Made by a program: the position numbers and the translations under genes
Shown here: piece by piece, positions 1 to 7,302 of the stretch
Layout: the number at the start of each line of letters is the position of its first letter
Position numbering within the stretch: the first letter of the stretch is position 1
The notes under the pieces: model-generated
The model's input: only the letters and a program-made list of their open reading frames with translations
Databases searched by the model: none
What the model was told of the DNA's origin: nothing
Assembly (NCBI GenBank): GCA_036389135.1
Contig: DASVQP010000111.1
Span: forward strand, 46,698-110,697
DNA length: 64,000 nt
Direction: 5' to 3'
Source: Longimicrobium sp.
GTDB lineage: Bacteria; Gemmatimonadota; Gemmatimonadetes; Longimicrobiales; Longimicrobiaceae

Positions 1-1197
1 GCGATGGCGGAGCGGCGCACCGAGGTGGGCCAGCGCTACGGCGTGCTGGGGCTGATCCAGGAGTTCAGGCGCAACATCCTGGACGAGCTGAACTACAAGA
101 GCGAAGCGGCCAACCTCGCCACGCTGGGCCGCAACCTGGCGCAGTTCGACCGGATCGCGATCCCTTCGGCCATCGACGAGCTGACCCGCACGCGCGTGCT
201 CACCATGGAGTACGTGCGCGGGCGCAAAATCACGGAGCTGAGCCCGCTCCGGCATATGGAGATCGACGGCGTCGCCCTGGCCGAGGAGCTCTTCCAGGCG
301 TATCTCAAGCAGATCCTGGTGGACGGCTTCTTCCACGCGGACCCGCATCCCGGCAACGTCTTCGTGACGACGGACGGGCGCGTCGCGCTGCTGGACCTGG
401 GGATGGTGGGGCGCATTCCGCCCTCCCTGCAGGACCACCTGCTGCGCCTGATGCTGGCCGTGGCGGACGGCAACGGCGAGGAGGCGGCGCGCATCTCCAT
501 CGCCATGGGGACGCCGCTGGAGGGGCTGTGGGAGGAGGAGAAGTTCGTGCGCGAGGTAACCGAGCTGGTGAGCCGCTTCTACGGCGCCACCGCGCGGGAC
601 ATCGAGCTGGGGCGCGTCGTGATCGAGCTGACCAAGATCGCCGCCACCTCCGGCATCATCCTTCCCAGCCAGATCAGCACACTGGGGCGGGCATTCCTGG
701 CGCTGGACCAGGCGGGGCGCACGCTGGACCCGGAGTTCGACCCGAACGCGGCCATCCGGCGCCACTCGTCGGAGGTGATGCAGCAACGGATGCTTCGCAA
801 CGCATCGCCCGCCGCGATGTTCGCCAACCTGCTGGAGCTGAACGAGTTCGTCCAGCGCCTCCCCGGCCGGCTGAACCGCGTGCTGGACTCGGTGGCGGAG
901 AACGAGCTGGAGGTGGGGATCAGGGTCAAGGAAGAGGTGTGGATGATGGAGGGGCTCCAGAAGATCTCCAACCGCATCACGGTCGGCCTGGTGCTCGCGG
1001 CGCTGATCATCGGCGCGGCGATGATGATGCGCGTGGACACGCCGTTCCGCATCATGGGCTACCCGGGCCTCGCGATCCTGCTCTTCCTGGCCGCGGCGGT
1101 GATGGGGCTGTTCCTGGTCGTCACCATCCTGATGACGGACGTGCGCGGGGAGTCGGGGAGGAGGCGGGGGAAGGGGAAGGGGAAGACGGGGGGGTGA
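1..1197 (+). CDS. UbiB/AarF/ABC1 family protein kinase-like protein, 5' truncated by window edge
   Basis: This is the C-terminal part of an atypical kinase of the UbiB/ABC1/AarF family, membrane-associated ATPases linked to isoprenoid-lipid (ubiquinone or menaquinone) metabolism. The reading frame is open from base 1, so the gene starts upstream. The segment shows the family hallmark HADPHPGN near residue 104 and the metal-binding LLDLGMVG about 20 residues later, which correspond to the catalytic loop and the DFG-like motif. Two hydrophobic helices close the protein (around residues 325-345 and 355-380), as is usual for UbiB proteins anchored by a C-terminal transmembrane pair, followed by a basic Arg/Lys/Gly tail. 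The N-terminal KxGQ region and ATP-binding alanine loop are missing because of the edge. The family is certain; the precise physiological role is not. Confidence 0.93.
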   Translation, partial: AMAERRTEVGQRYGVLGLIQEFRRNILDELNYKSEAANLATLGRNLAQFDRIAIPSAIDELTRTRVLTMEYVRGRKITELSPLRHMEIDGVALAEELFQAYLKQILVDGFFHADPHPGNVFVTTDGRVALLDLGMVGRIPPSLQDHLLRLMLAVADGNGEEAARISIAMGTPLEGLWEEEKFVREVTELVSRFYGATARDIELGRVVIELTKIAATSGIILPSQISTLGRAFLALDQAGRTLDPEFDPNAAIRRHSSEVMQQRMLRNASPAAMFANLLELNEFVQRLPGRLNRVLDSVAENELEVGIRVKEEVWMMEGLQKISNRITVGLVLAALIIGAAMMMRVDTPFRIMGYPGLAILLFLAAAVMGLFLVVTILMTDVRGESGRRRGKGKGKTGG

Positions 1198-1204
1198 GGG
1201 AGGG

Positions 1205-1335
1205 GGTGATGCCCCGGGGCTGGTCGCCGGGGATGAAACGAATCCCCCCGCTGGAACCACGGGAAGACCGCTGAAGCGGTCTCGGGAAACGCAGCCAGTC
1301 CGCGCGGGCGGGGTTTGTGCGGTTGTTGTCGGGAG
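1205..1335. repeat. Dispersed repeat family D, copy 1 (inverted relative to copy 2)
   Basis: This intergenic block matches, in reverse complement, the block at 14552-14675. The shared core runs from a CGCTGGAAC-type segment through GCTGAAGC to the stretch TTTGTGCGGTTGTTG. It contains several short self-complementary pieces such as ACCGCTGAAGCGGT. The two copies differ by scattered substitutions and an insertion, so this is an old or fast-diverging element rather than a recent duplication. No open frame is conserved between the copies. Confidence 0.75.
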
Positions 1336-1369
1336 ATCATTCGGCACCCCCCCACCCCCGGAGGCGCAC

Positions 1370-1690
1370 ATGGAAGCAGAGATCCTCGTTCGTGAGTTCA
1401 CGAGCCGCGCCGTCCCACACCACGGCGGCCACCTGCTGCTCACGGCAACGGACGCGATCCTGTTGATCAACAGGGCCGCCGAGGCTGGCGTTCCCGTCGT
1501 GCGCGTCGATGGGCTGCGGCCGGGCGCCGAAGGGACCGCGCCGGCGCCTGACGAGACGGCGGACTTCTCGGTGGCCGCAAGTGAGGGGCACGGGTGCTGG
1601 ACCGAGGCGGAGGATTTCGTGCGCGCCCGCATGGAGCCAGGGCTCGCGTTCGAGCTGAGCCTCGGGACCGATCCCCTCAACGCCGCCTGA
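1370..1690 (+). CDS. Hypothetical protein, 106 aa
   Basis: I do not recognise this protein. It starts at an ATG placed eight bases behind a GGAG ribosome-binding site and ends 20 bases before a strong bidirectional terminator, which supports it as a real gene. The product is acidic, without signal peptide, membrane segment or cysteine cluster; it has one Cys near residue 76 in a GHGCW context. Composition and length resemble small soluble accessory proteins. It faces the gene on the opposite strand at 1766-2539 and is separated from the UbiB gene by a repeat, so it is probably transcribed on its own. No function can be assigned. Confidence 0.65.
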   Translation: MEAEILVREFTSRAVPHHGGHLLLTATDAILLINRAAEAGVPVVRVDGLRPGAEGTAPAPDETADFSVAASEGHGCWTEAEDFVRARMEPGLAFELSLGTDPLNAA

Positions 1691-1710
1691 AATCGGGGGC
1701 GGGGATGAAG

Positions 1711-1747
1711 AAACGGGGGAGCGGCCTGGCTGGCCGCTCCCCCGTTT
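1711..1747. terminator. Bidirectional rho-independent terminator
   Basis: A perfect 16-bp stem (1711-1726 pairing with 1732-1747) encloses a 5-base TGGCT loop. The stem carries AAAC at one end and GTTT at the other, so either strand ends in a short U-rich tail. It sits between two convergent genes and can serve both. Confidence 0.88.
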
Positions 1748-1765
1748 CGTACACCGCGTCCGGAT

Positions 1766-2539
1766 TTAAGGACCGGTGTTCCCGGAGGCGCCCGAGCCGT
1801 CGCTGGTGTCGATGCTCCCCGAGGCGTGGAAGCCCCCGGTGGCGCCGCCCGTGCTCCCCGACGCTCCGCCGGTGCCCCCCGAGGCATTCATCCCGCCCGT
1901 GCCGCCGGATGCGCCGCCCGAGGACGAGCCGCCCGAAGAATGCCCGGAGTAGCCGAACTCCACGTAGCCGCGCACGTCCGGCCACGAGCCGTGCTGCTGC
2001 GACTGCTCGGTGCCCCAGTGGCTCTGCAGCTCGCCCTCGACCTCGTGGAAGGCGCGGCCCTGGTAGTCCGGGTTCTGCCCCGCCATGTGGCCGAACTGGT
2101 AGAGCGGGCGCACCTCCTCGTAGCTGCGCGCGCGCCCCTGCGTGCTCCCCTGCGCGCTGATCCCGCCCGAGTGGCCGCCGCCGGCGGTGCTCCCCGACGC
2201 GTGCATCGACCCCGACGCGCCGCCGCCGGACATGCTCCCCGTCGCGCCGCCCACGCCGCCACCGGTGCTCGCCTGCCCGCCGCCCTGCGCGCTCCCCTGC
2301 GCCTCGAAGTGGCTGCGGCAGCGGTTGTCCGCCTCGGTGTTGAAGGAGGCGTGCACCGATCCGCCGCCCTGCTGCTGCGCGTTCCCCGCCTGGGCCCACC
2401 ACCCGCCCATGTTGTTGAGTATGGGACCGAACATCGACATGGCGTTGTCGGCCATCTGGCCCAGCATGCCGCCCAGCCCTTCGCCGATCTTCTGCATGTT
2501 GCCCTGGTTCCCGGCACCTCCGCTTCCGCTCTGCTGCAT
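1766..2539 (-). CDS. Gly/Ser/Ala-rich low-complexity protein with an embedded conserved-looking Tyr/Trp module
   Basis: Function unknown. I take the ATG at 2539 as the start because GAGGAGG lies at ideal distance before it. The first 60 residues form an amphipathic Met/Gly/Asn-rich segment (GEGLGGMLGQMADNAM). Two long low-complexity blocks of Gly, Ser, Ala, Thr and His follow, at about residues 55-135 and 195-257. Between them is a structured island of roughly 60 residues (RSYEEVRPLYQFGHM to WPDVRGYVEFGYS). Its spacing of Y..Y.fG, a central W and a terminal W..vr..v.fGY resembles a module I know from small stress-related hypothetical proteins; that resemblance is from memory and unverified. 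There is no signal peptide or clear membrane helix. It may be a structural or envelope-stress protein. It ends at the shared terminator at 1711-1747. Confidence 0.75.
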   Translation of the reverse strand: MQQSGSGGAGNQGNMQKIGEGLGGMLGQMADNAMSMFGPILNNMGGWWAQAGNAQQQGGGSVHASFNTEADNRCRSHFEAQGSAQGGGQASTGGGVGGATGSMSGGGASGSMHASGSTAGGGHSGGISAQGSTQGRARSYEEVRPLYQFGHMAGQNPDYQGRAFHEVEGELQSHWGTEQSQQHGSWPDVRGYVEFGYSGHSSGGSSSGGASGGTGGMNASGGTGGASGSTGGATGGFHASGSIDTSDGSGASGNTGP

Positions 2540-2767
2540 CGGGCCCCTCCTCGTCATCATAAGTCGTTTGGATCGTGCGACTTCCACCCACCCAGAGCGC
2601 CGGGGAGGGGCAAGAAGCAGGCCGCATGCAATAACTTATTACAAAGATTATGCAATGCGGAACTGGTGCGCTCCGCCCCTGGAAACCGTCCGGCACGCCT
2701 GATGCGAACGGCTCCGCCCCCGTCACCCGCGCGGGTGGCCCGCGACCTCACACAAAGGAGCTCACGC

Positions 2768-3916
2768 ATGCGCGCGATGGTTTACCGTGGCCCGTACCGG
2801 ATCCGGGTGGAGGAGAAGGACATCCCGCCCATCGAGCACCCCAACGACGCCATCGTGCGCGTCACCATGGGGGCGATCTGCGGATCGGACCTTCACCTGT
2901 ACCACGGCCTGGTGCCCGACACCCGCGTGGGGACGACGTTCGGGCACGAGTTCATCGGCGTGGTGGAGCAGGTGGGCTCGTCGGTGCAGAACCTTAAGCC
3001 GGGCGACCGGGTGATGGTGCCCTTCAACATCTTCTGCGGCTCCTGCTTCTTCTGCGCGCGCGGGCTGCAGGGCAACTGCCACAACGCCAACGCCAACGCC
3101 ACCGCGGCGGGCGCCATCTACGGCTACTCGCACACCACCGGCGGCTACGACGGCGGCCAGGCGGAGTTCGTGCGCGTCCCCTTCGCCGACGTGGGGCCCA
3201 GCCTGATCCCCGAGTGGATGAGCGACGAGGACGCCGTCATGCTCACCGACGCCTGCCCCACGGGGTACTTCGGCGCGCAGCTCGGCGAGATCAGGGAGGG
3301 CGACGTGGTGGCCGTCTTCGGCGCGGGGCCGGTGGGGCTCTACGCGGCCAAGAGCGCGTGGCTGATGGGCGCGGGGCGCGTCATCGTGATCGACCACATC
3401 GAGTACCGTCTGGAGAAGGCGCGCAGCTTCGCCCACGCGGAGACGATCAACTTCACCGAGCACGACGACCTGATCGTGTACATGAAGAAGATCACCGACG
3501 GCCTGGGCGCCGACGTGTGCATCGACGCGGTGGGCGCCGAGGCGGACGGCGCCGTCTTCCAGCACGTGAGCGCCACCAAGTTCAAGCTGCAGGGCGGCTC
3601 GCCGGTTGCGCTCAACTGGGCGATCGACTCGGTGCGCAAGGGTGGCACCATCTCCATCGTGGGCGTGTACGGCCCGCTCTTCAGCGCCATCAAGTTCGGC
3701 GACGCCTTCAACAAGGGGCTCACGCTGCGCATGAACCAGTGCCCGGTGAAGCGCCAGTGGCCGCGGCTCTTCGAGCACGTGAAGAACGGCTACCTGAAGC
3801 CCAGCGAGCTGGTGACGCACCGCATCCCGCTGGAGCACATCGCGGAGGGGTACCACATCTTCTCCTCGAAGCTGGACGAATGCATCAAGCCCGTCGTCAT
3901 CCCCAACGCGCACTGA
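2768..3916 (+). CDS. Zinc-dependent alcohol dehydrogenase (MDR superfamily, formaldehyde-dehydrogenase-like)
   Basis: A 382-residue medium-chain zinc alcohol dehydrogenase, predicted to oxidise an alcohol or aldehyde with NAD(P)+. Visible signatures are the catalytic-zinc region GAICGSDLHLYHG, GHEFIG, the structural-zinc cysteines in CGSCFFCARGLQGNC, and the Rossmann motif FGAGPVGL. Insertions before and after the Rossmann fold (for example HTTGGYDGGQAEFVRVP) are typical of the glutathione-independent formaldehyde dehydrogenase-like branch often annotated as threonine dehydrogenase-like. The start is the ATG at 2768 behind AAAGGAG; the frame remains open upstream but has no comparable site. 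The gene is followed after 16 bases by 3933-4508 on the same strand, so the two are probably co-transcribed. Substrate cannot be read from sequence. Confidence 0.92.
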   Translation: MRAMVYRGPYRIRVEEKDIPPIEHPNDAIVRVTMGAICGSDLHLYHGLVPDTRVGTTFGHEFIGVVEQVGSSVQNLKPGDRVMVPFNIFCGSCFFCARGLQGNCHNANANATAAGAIYGYSHTTGGYDGGQAEFVRVPFADVGPSLIPEWMSDEDAVMLTDACPTGYFGAQLGEIREGDVVAVFGAGPVGLYAAKSAWLMGAGRVIVIDHIEYRLEKARSFAHAETINFTEHDDLIVYMKKITDGLGADVCIDAVGAEADGAVFQHVSATKFKLQGGSPVALNWAIDSVRKGGTISIVGVYGPLFSAIKFGDAFNKGLTLRMNQCPVKRQWPRLFEHVKNGYLKPSELVTHRIPLEHIAEGYHIFSSKLDECIKPVVIPNAH

Positions 3917-3932
3917 TGAGGGAGAGCGAACC

Positions 3933-4508
3933 ATGCCTTACACCCACGAAAAGCCCCCCCTCGCCATCCCGGTGGAGGAGCTGCGCCAGCGGATCCCCGG
4001 CTGGGGCGTGGACCTGGACCCGGCGGACCGCCCCTCGCACCCGCAGGAGCGCTTCGACCCCACGCTGAACGGGGCGCACTGGCACTTCCCGGAGCGGCAG
4101 GTGGAGAAATGGCCGCGCGAGAGGTCGATCGAGCACAAGTTCCTGACCCCGGTCTTCGGCACCTCGTGCCCGCCCAAGGGCCTTTCCGGGGTGATGCGGA
4201 AGTGGGCGTACGCGTCGTACAGCGAGGCCACGGCCGCGCACTGGCTCATCCTGATGGCCGCCGACCGGGTGGACGCGCTGGAGAGCAACCTGGGCTCGCT
4301 CCTCACCGGCCATCCGGACAACCCGATCACCGAGTCGGGCGTGCTGGGCGAGCTCAAGGCCCACCCCATCCGCTCCCGCATCGGCCAGGGCCGCGCCGAC
4401 CTGAAGCACACGTGGATGGACCCCATCATCGTGGCCGCCCCCTGGCTGATCGCCGGCGGCCTCGCCTACGCCGGCGTCCGCGCCCTCACCGGCAGCCGCG
4501 ACCGCTGA
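3933..4508 (+). CDS. Hypothetical protein with C-terminal membrane anchor, ADH-linked
   Basis: A 191-residue protein without recognisable catalytic domain. The first 60 residues are polar and rich in Pro, Trp and His (RFDPTLNGAHWHFPERQ). The middle contains a conserved-looking FGTSCPPKGLSG segment, and the C-terminus has one hydrophobic helix (PIIVAAPWLIAGGLAYAGV) followed by a short basic tail, the layout of a tail-anchored protein. It starts 16 bases after the alcohol dehydrogenase stop with a good GAGAG site and ends just before a terminator, so the two genes form a bicistron. From memory similar small proteins occur next to zinc alcohol dehydrogenases in other bacteria. An accessory role for the dehydrogenase at the membrane is inference. 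Confidence 0.8.
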   Translation: MPYTHEKPPLAIPVEELRQRIPGWGVDLDPADRPSHPQERFDPTLNGAHWHFPERQVEKWPRERSIEHKFLTPVFGTSCPPKGLSGVMRKWAYASYSEATAAHWLILMAADRVDALESNLGSLLTGHPDNPITESGVLGELKAHPIRSRIGQGRADLKHTWMDPIIVAAPWLIAGGLAYAGVRALTGSRDR

Positions 4509-4526
4509 CCTCTGCGCCTGATGAGA

Positions 4527-4569
4527 CGAAGGCCCTGCACCTATAGTTAGGTGCGGGGCCTTCGCTTTT
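4527..4569 (+). terminator. Rho-independent terminator after the ADH bicistron
   Basis: A 16-bp stem with a single mismatch (4527-4542 against 4549-4564) around an ATAGTT loop, followed by CTTTT. It lies 18 bases after the stop of the tail-anchored protein and closes the dehydrogenase operon. Confidence 0.85.
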
Positions 4570-4713
4570 CACAGCCGCCTTGAGAGCGTTTTGTGTCCCG
4601 CGCCAAACAGGTCGGTAGCACGCGTGGCCGCTTTCACCTGCAAAATCCAGAGGCGAGCGTAGGGACGTTATCTTCTGAAAACGCGTGAGGTTAGCCAACA
4701 AAAGCGCTGCTAC

Positions 4714-5115
4714 TTGTGGCAAATGCCAGTACGTATATATTCCCCGGCGAAGCGGCCGCCGAAGCCGATCCGCTGGGTGGGGTCATCGCTGGGGGATCTG
4801 AGTGCCCTGCCGACGCTTGTGAAGCGCGCAATTGGATTCGCGCTCCGCATGGCACAGGACGGCGGGAAGCACCCGGACGCGAAACCGCTCCATGGCTTTC
4901 ACGCAGCAGGCGTGCTGGAGGTGGTGGAGGACCATGCGGGCGACACCTAGCGGGCCGTCTACACGGTGAGGTTGGGGAGCGCAGTGTACGTCCTGCACGT
5001 GTTCCAGAAGAAGAGCAAGCATGGCATCGGCACCCCGAAGCACGAGATGGATCTGGTCCGTGCCCGGCTTGAGGCCGCCCGGCGGATGCACGAGGCAGGT
5101 AGGCGCAGAACCTGA
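4714..5115 (+). pseudogene. HigB/Gp49-type (RelE-superfamily) toxin interrupted by an in-frame amber codon
   Basis: Read through, the frame encodes a complete phage-derived Gp49-like/HigB toxin: KPIRWVGSSLGDLSALP, HPDAKPLHGF, GVLEVVEDHAGDT, then a TAG at 4948-4950, then RAVYTVRLGSAVYVLHVF and QKKSKHGIGTPKHEMDL to the natural stop at 5113-5115. In this family, as I remember it, a Tyr (DxYRAVYTVR) normally occupies the position of the TAG, so TAC to TAG is the simplest explanation. No other frame break is seen and codon use on both sides is normal, so inactivation looks recent. The start could be the TTG at 4714 or ATG at 4723. The intact antitoxin gene begins 17 bases later. A sequencing error at this base is the main alternative. 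Confidence 0.85.
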
Positions 5116-5132
5116 ATCGCAGGCGCGAGGGA

Positions 5133-5465
5133 ATGATGAACGACGACATCCGCATCACCGAGGGCAGCGCGAACGTCTTCGCGGATCTAGGGCTGGCTGA
5201 CGCCGACGAACTGCTGGCGAAGGCTGACCTGGCGATTGCGATCATCCATCGTGTCGAGGAGCGCGGACTGACGCAAGCGGAAGCCGCACGTCTGCTCCGC
5301 ACCACTCAGCCGCGCATCTCGGACCTGCGCCGCGGCAGGCTGGACCGTTTCTCCATCGACACCCTCCTCCGCCTCCTGACGCGCCTGGATTTGGACGTCG
5401 AGCTACGCTTCACTCCCAAGCAGGACGAGACGGCGCGCGTTCGGGTGGTGGACCCCGCCGCGTGA
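5133..5465 (+). CDS. XRE-family HigA-type antitoxin
   Basis: A 110-residue helix-turn-helix protein of the XRE/HigA antitoxin family. The HTH lies at about residues 45-80 (LTQAEAARLLRTTQPRISDL), followed by a dimerisation-type segment DTLLRLLTRLDLDVELRF, which is very characteristic of antitoxins partnered with Gp49-like toxins. The order toxin then antitoxin with a 17-base gap is the higBA arrangement. It should bind and neutralise the toxin and repress its own promoter. Because the toxin gene upstream contains a stop codon, the antitoxin may now be an orphan kept for regulation, or on its way to loss. Start at the first of two adjacent ATGs (5133 or 5136) after GAGGG. Confidence 0.9.
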   Translation: MMNDDIRITEGSANVFADLGLADADELLAKADLAIAIIHRVEERGLTQAEAARLLRTTQPRISDLRRGRLDRFSIDTLLRLLTRLDLDVELRFTPKQDETARVRVVDPAA

Positions 5466-5486
5466 GACTCGCCGTTGCCGTAGCGA

Positions 5487-7157
5487 TCAGCGCCGGACCG
5501 GGCGAGCGCTGCGGCCGGGCCGGGCGCCGGTGTGCTCGCCGTGGCGGATGACGGGGGCGCCGTTCACCCACACGTGCGGGATGCCGACCGGGTACTGGTG
5601 CGGGCGCTCGAATGTGGCGCGGTCGGCGACGGTGTCCGGGTCGAAGGCGACCAGGTCCGCGCGCATGCCCGGGGCGACGGTGCCGCGGTCGTGCAGCCCC
5701 ACGCGCCGCGCCGGAAGCACCGTCATGCGGTGGATGGCGGCCTCCAGCGGGAGCACCTTTCGCTCGCGCACGTAGCGGCCGAGCACGCGCGGAAAGGTGC
5801 CGTAGGTGCGCGGGTGAGGCACGCCGGTGGAGAGCGGCCCGTACGGCGCCCACGCCCCGCCATCCGAGCACACCGCCGCAAGCGGGTGCGCGAGGATGCG
5901 CTCCACGTCCTCCTCACGCATTCCAAAGCCCACCATCCCTGCACGGTTGCGGTCCTCCGTCACGAGCTGCAGCAGGAGCGCGAACGGCTCGATGCGCCGC
6001 TCGGCGGCCAGCTCGCCCAGCTTGCGCCCGCGCGCCCAGGCGAGCGCATCGGAGCCGGTGGAGGTCACCTGCACCGCATCCCAGCTCCCGAGCTGTTCGA
6101 TCTTGGCGCGCACCGCCACCTCCAGCGGCGCGCGCTGCACCGGATCGCGGAGGCGGGCCAGGAACGCGTCCGTCCCGCCGTTGCGCGCGGACACGGGGAA
6201 GAGGTTCGCCAGCCCCGTGCTGTAGGCGACGTACGGGTACACGTTGAAGGCCACGTCCACCCCCGCCGCGCGCGCCTGCTCGATCGCCTGCAGGACGGCC
6301 GCCGCCTTCCACCCGTTGCGCTTCCCCTGCGCCTTGAGGTGCGAGATCTCCACCGGCACGCCGGCGAGCCGCCCCACCTGGATCGCCTCCTCGACGGCGG
6401 CGAAGAGCCGGTCGTCCTCGTTGCGCATGTGCGATGCGTACGGCAGGCCGGTGCCCACCACCGCGGTGGAGAGCTCGGCCAGCTCCGCGGTGCTCCCGAA
6501 AGCGCCGGGCGTGTACTCCAGCCCGCTGGAGAACCCGCACGCGCCGGCCGCCACGGCGCTCCGCACCTCCTCCTTCATCCGCTGCAGCTCGGCGTCGGTG
6601 GCGGGGCGATCCTGCTGGCCCACGACGCGGGCGCGGATCGTCCCGTGGCCGATCATGCTCGCCACGTGCACCGCCGCGCCCTCGGTGTCCATCCAGCGAA
6701 AGAAGCCGGCGATGTCGCGGAAAGGGAGATCGATGCTAAGGCGCTCCCTGTAATCCGCGCGCATCTCCTGGTACTCGGCGTCGCTCCAGGGGCCGATGGA
6801 GCCGCCGTCCTGGCCCGTCACCTCGGTGGTCACGCCCTGCCGCACCTTGCTCTCGGCGCGCGGGTTGACCAGCAGGTTGAGGTCGGTGTGCGAGTGGATG
6901 TCCACGAACCCCGGCGCCAGCGCCAGCCCGCGCAGATCCGTTTCGGGCACGCGCCCCACCTGCAGCCGCGCCCCCACGCCGATGATGCGGTCGCCCGCGA
7001 GCGCCACGTCCGCCTCCCGCGGCGCCGCGCCCGTTCCGTCATACAGCACGGCGCCCCGCAGCACGCGCGTGGCCTGGAACCGGGGCGCCGCCCACACGCC
7101 CCCGTCGCGGAAGACCAGCAGGGACGCGCTCGTCTGGAGGAAAGTGCGGCGCTTCAT
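5487..7157 (-). CDS. Exported N-acyl-D-amino-acid deacylase (D-aminoacylase), amidohydrolase superfamily
   Basis: A 556-residue amidohydrolase that should hydrolyse N-acyl-D-amino acids to the free D-amino acid. Metal ligands are visible as DIHSHTDL (HxH) near residue 88, EISHLKAQG in the middle and CSDGGAW towards the C-terminus (catalytic Asp). The family regions QGVTTEVTGQDG and GFSSGLEYTPG are present. The chosen ATG at 7157 has AAAGGA before it and opens a twin-arginine-like signal (MKRRTFLQTSASLLVF), so export by Tat is likely. The same frame is open further upstream but without family homology. It is followed upstream, on the same strand, by the AbgB-like gene at 7303-8925, suggesting a shared peptide or cell-wall scavenging role. 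Confidence 0.92.
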   Translation of the reverse strand: MKRRTFLQTSASLLVFRDGGVWAAPRFQATRVLRGAVLYDGTGAAPREADVALAGDRIIGVGARLQVGRVPETDLRGLALAPGFVDIHSHTDLNLLVNPRAESKVRQGVTTEVTGQDGGSIGPWSDAEYQEMRADYRERLSIDLPFRDIAGFFRWMDTEGAAVHVASMIGHGTIRARVVGQQDRPATDAELQRMKEEVRSAVAAGACGFSSGLEYTPGAFGSTAELAELSTAVVGTGLPYASHMRNEDDRLFAAVEEAIQVGRLAGVPVEISHLKAQGKRNGWKAAAVLQAIEQARAAGVDVAFNVYPYVAYSTGLANLFPVSARNGGTDAFLARLRDPVQRAPLEVAVRAKIEQLGSWDAVQVTSTGSDALAWARGRKLGELAAERRIEPFALLLQLVTEDRNRAGMVGFGMREEDVERILAHPLAAVCSDGGAWAPYGPLSTGVPHPRTYGTFPRVLGRYVRERKVLPLEAAIHRMTVLPARRVGLHDRGTVAPGMRADLVAFDPDTVADRATFERPHQYPVGIPHVWVNGAPVIRHGEHTGARPGRSARPVRR

Positions 7158-7186
7158 CAGTCCTTTGGAACGATCCACGTCATCGA

Positions 7187-7218
7187 CGTAGGGGCAGCCC
7201 CACGTGGCTGCCCGTGCC
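7187..7218. repeat. REP-like element, GTAGGGGC(C/A)GCCCC subtype
   Basis: One copy of the short palindromic element family that begins with GTAGGGGC and ends with GCCCGTGCC; core GGGGCAGCCCCACGTGGCTG. A partial inverted copy (GGGTGCCCCTAC) lies 70 bases away at 7287-7299, so the two together could fold into a larger structure in this 145-base gap. Confidence 0.7.
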
Positions 7219-7302
7219 ATCCGCAGGGACGAACCACGGGGAGCGCGCAGGACTTCGTCGCGGGGCAGGGCACGGGCATCCACACGGGGGTGCCCCTACC
7301 GT

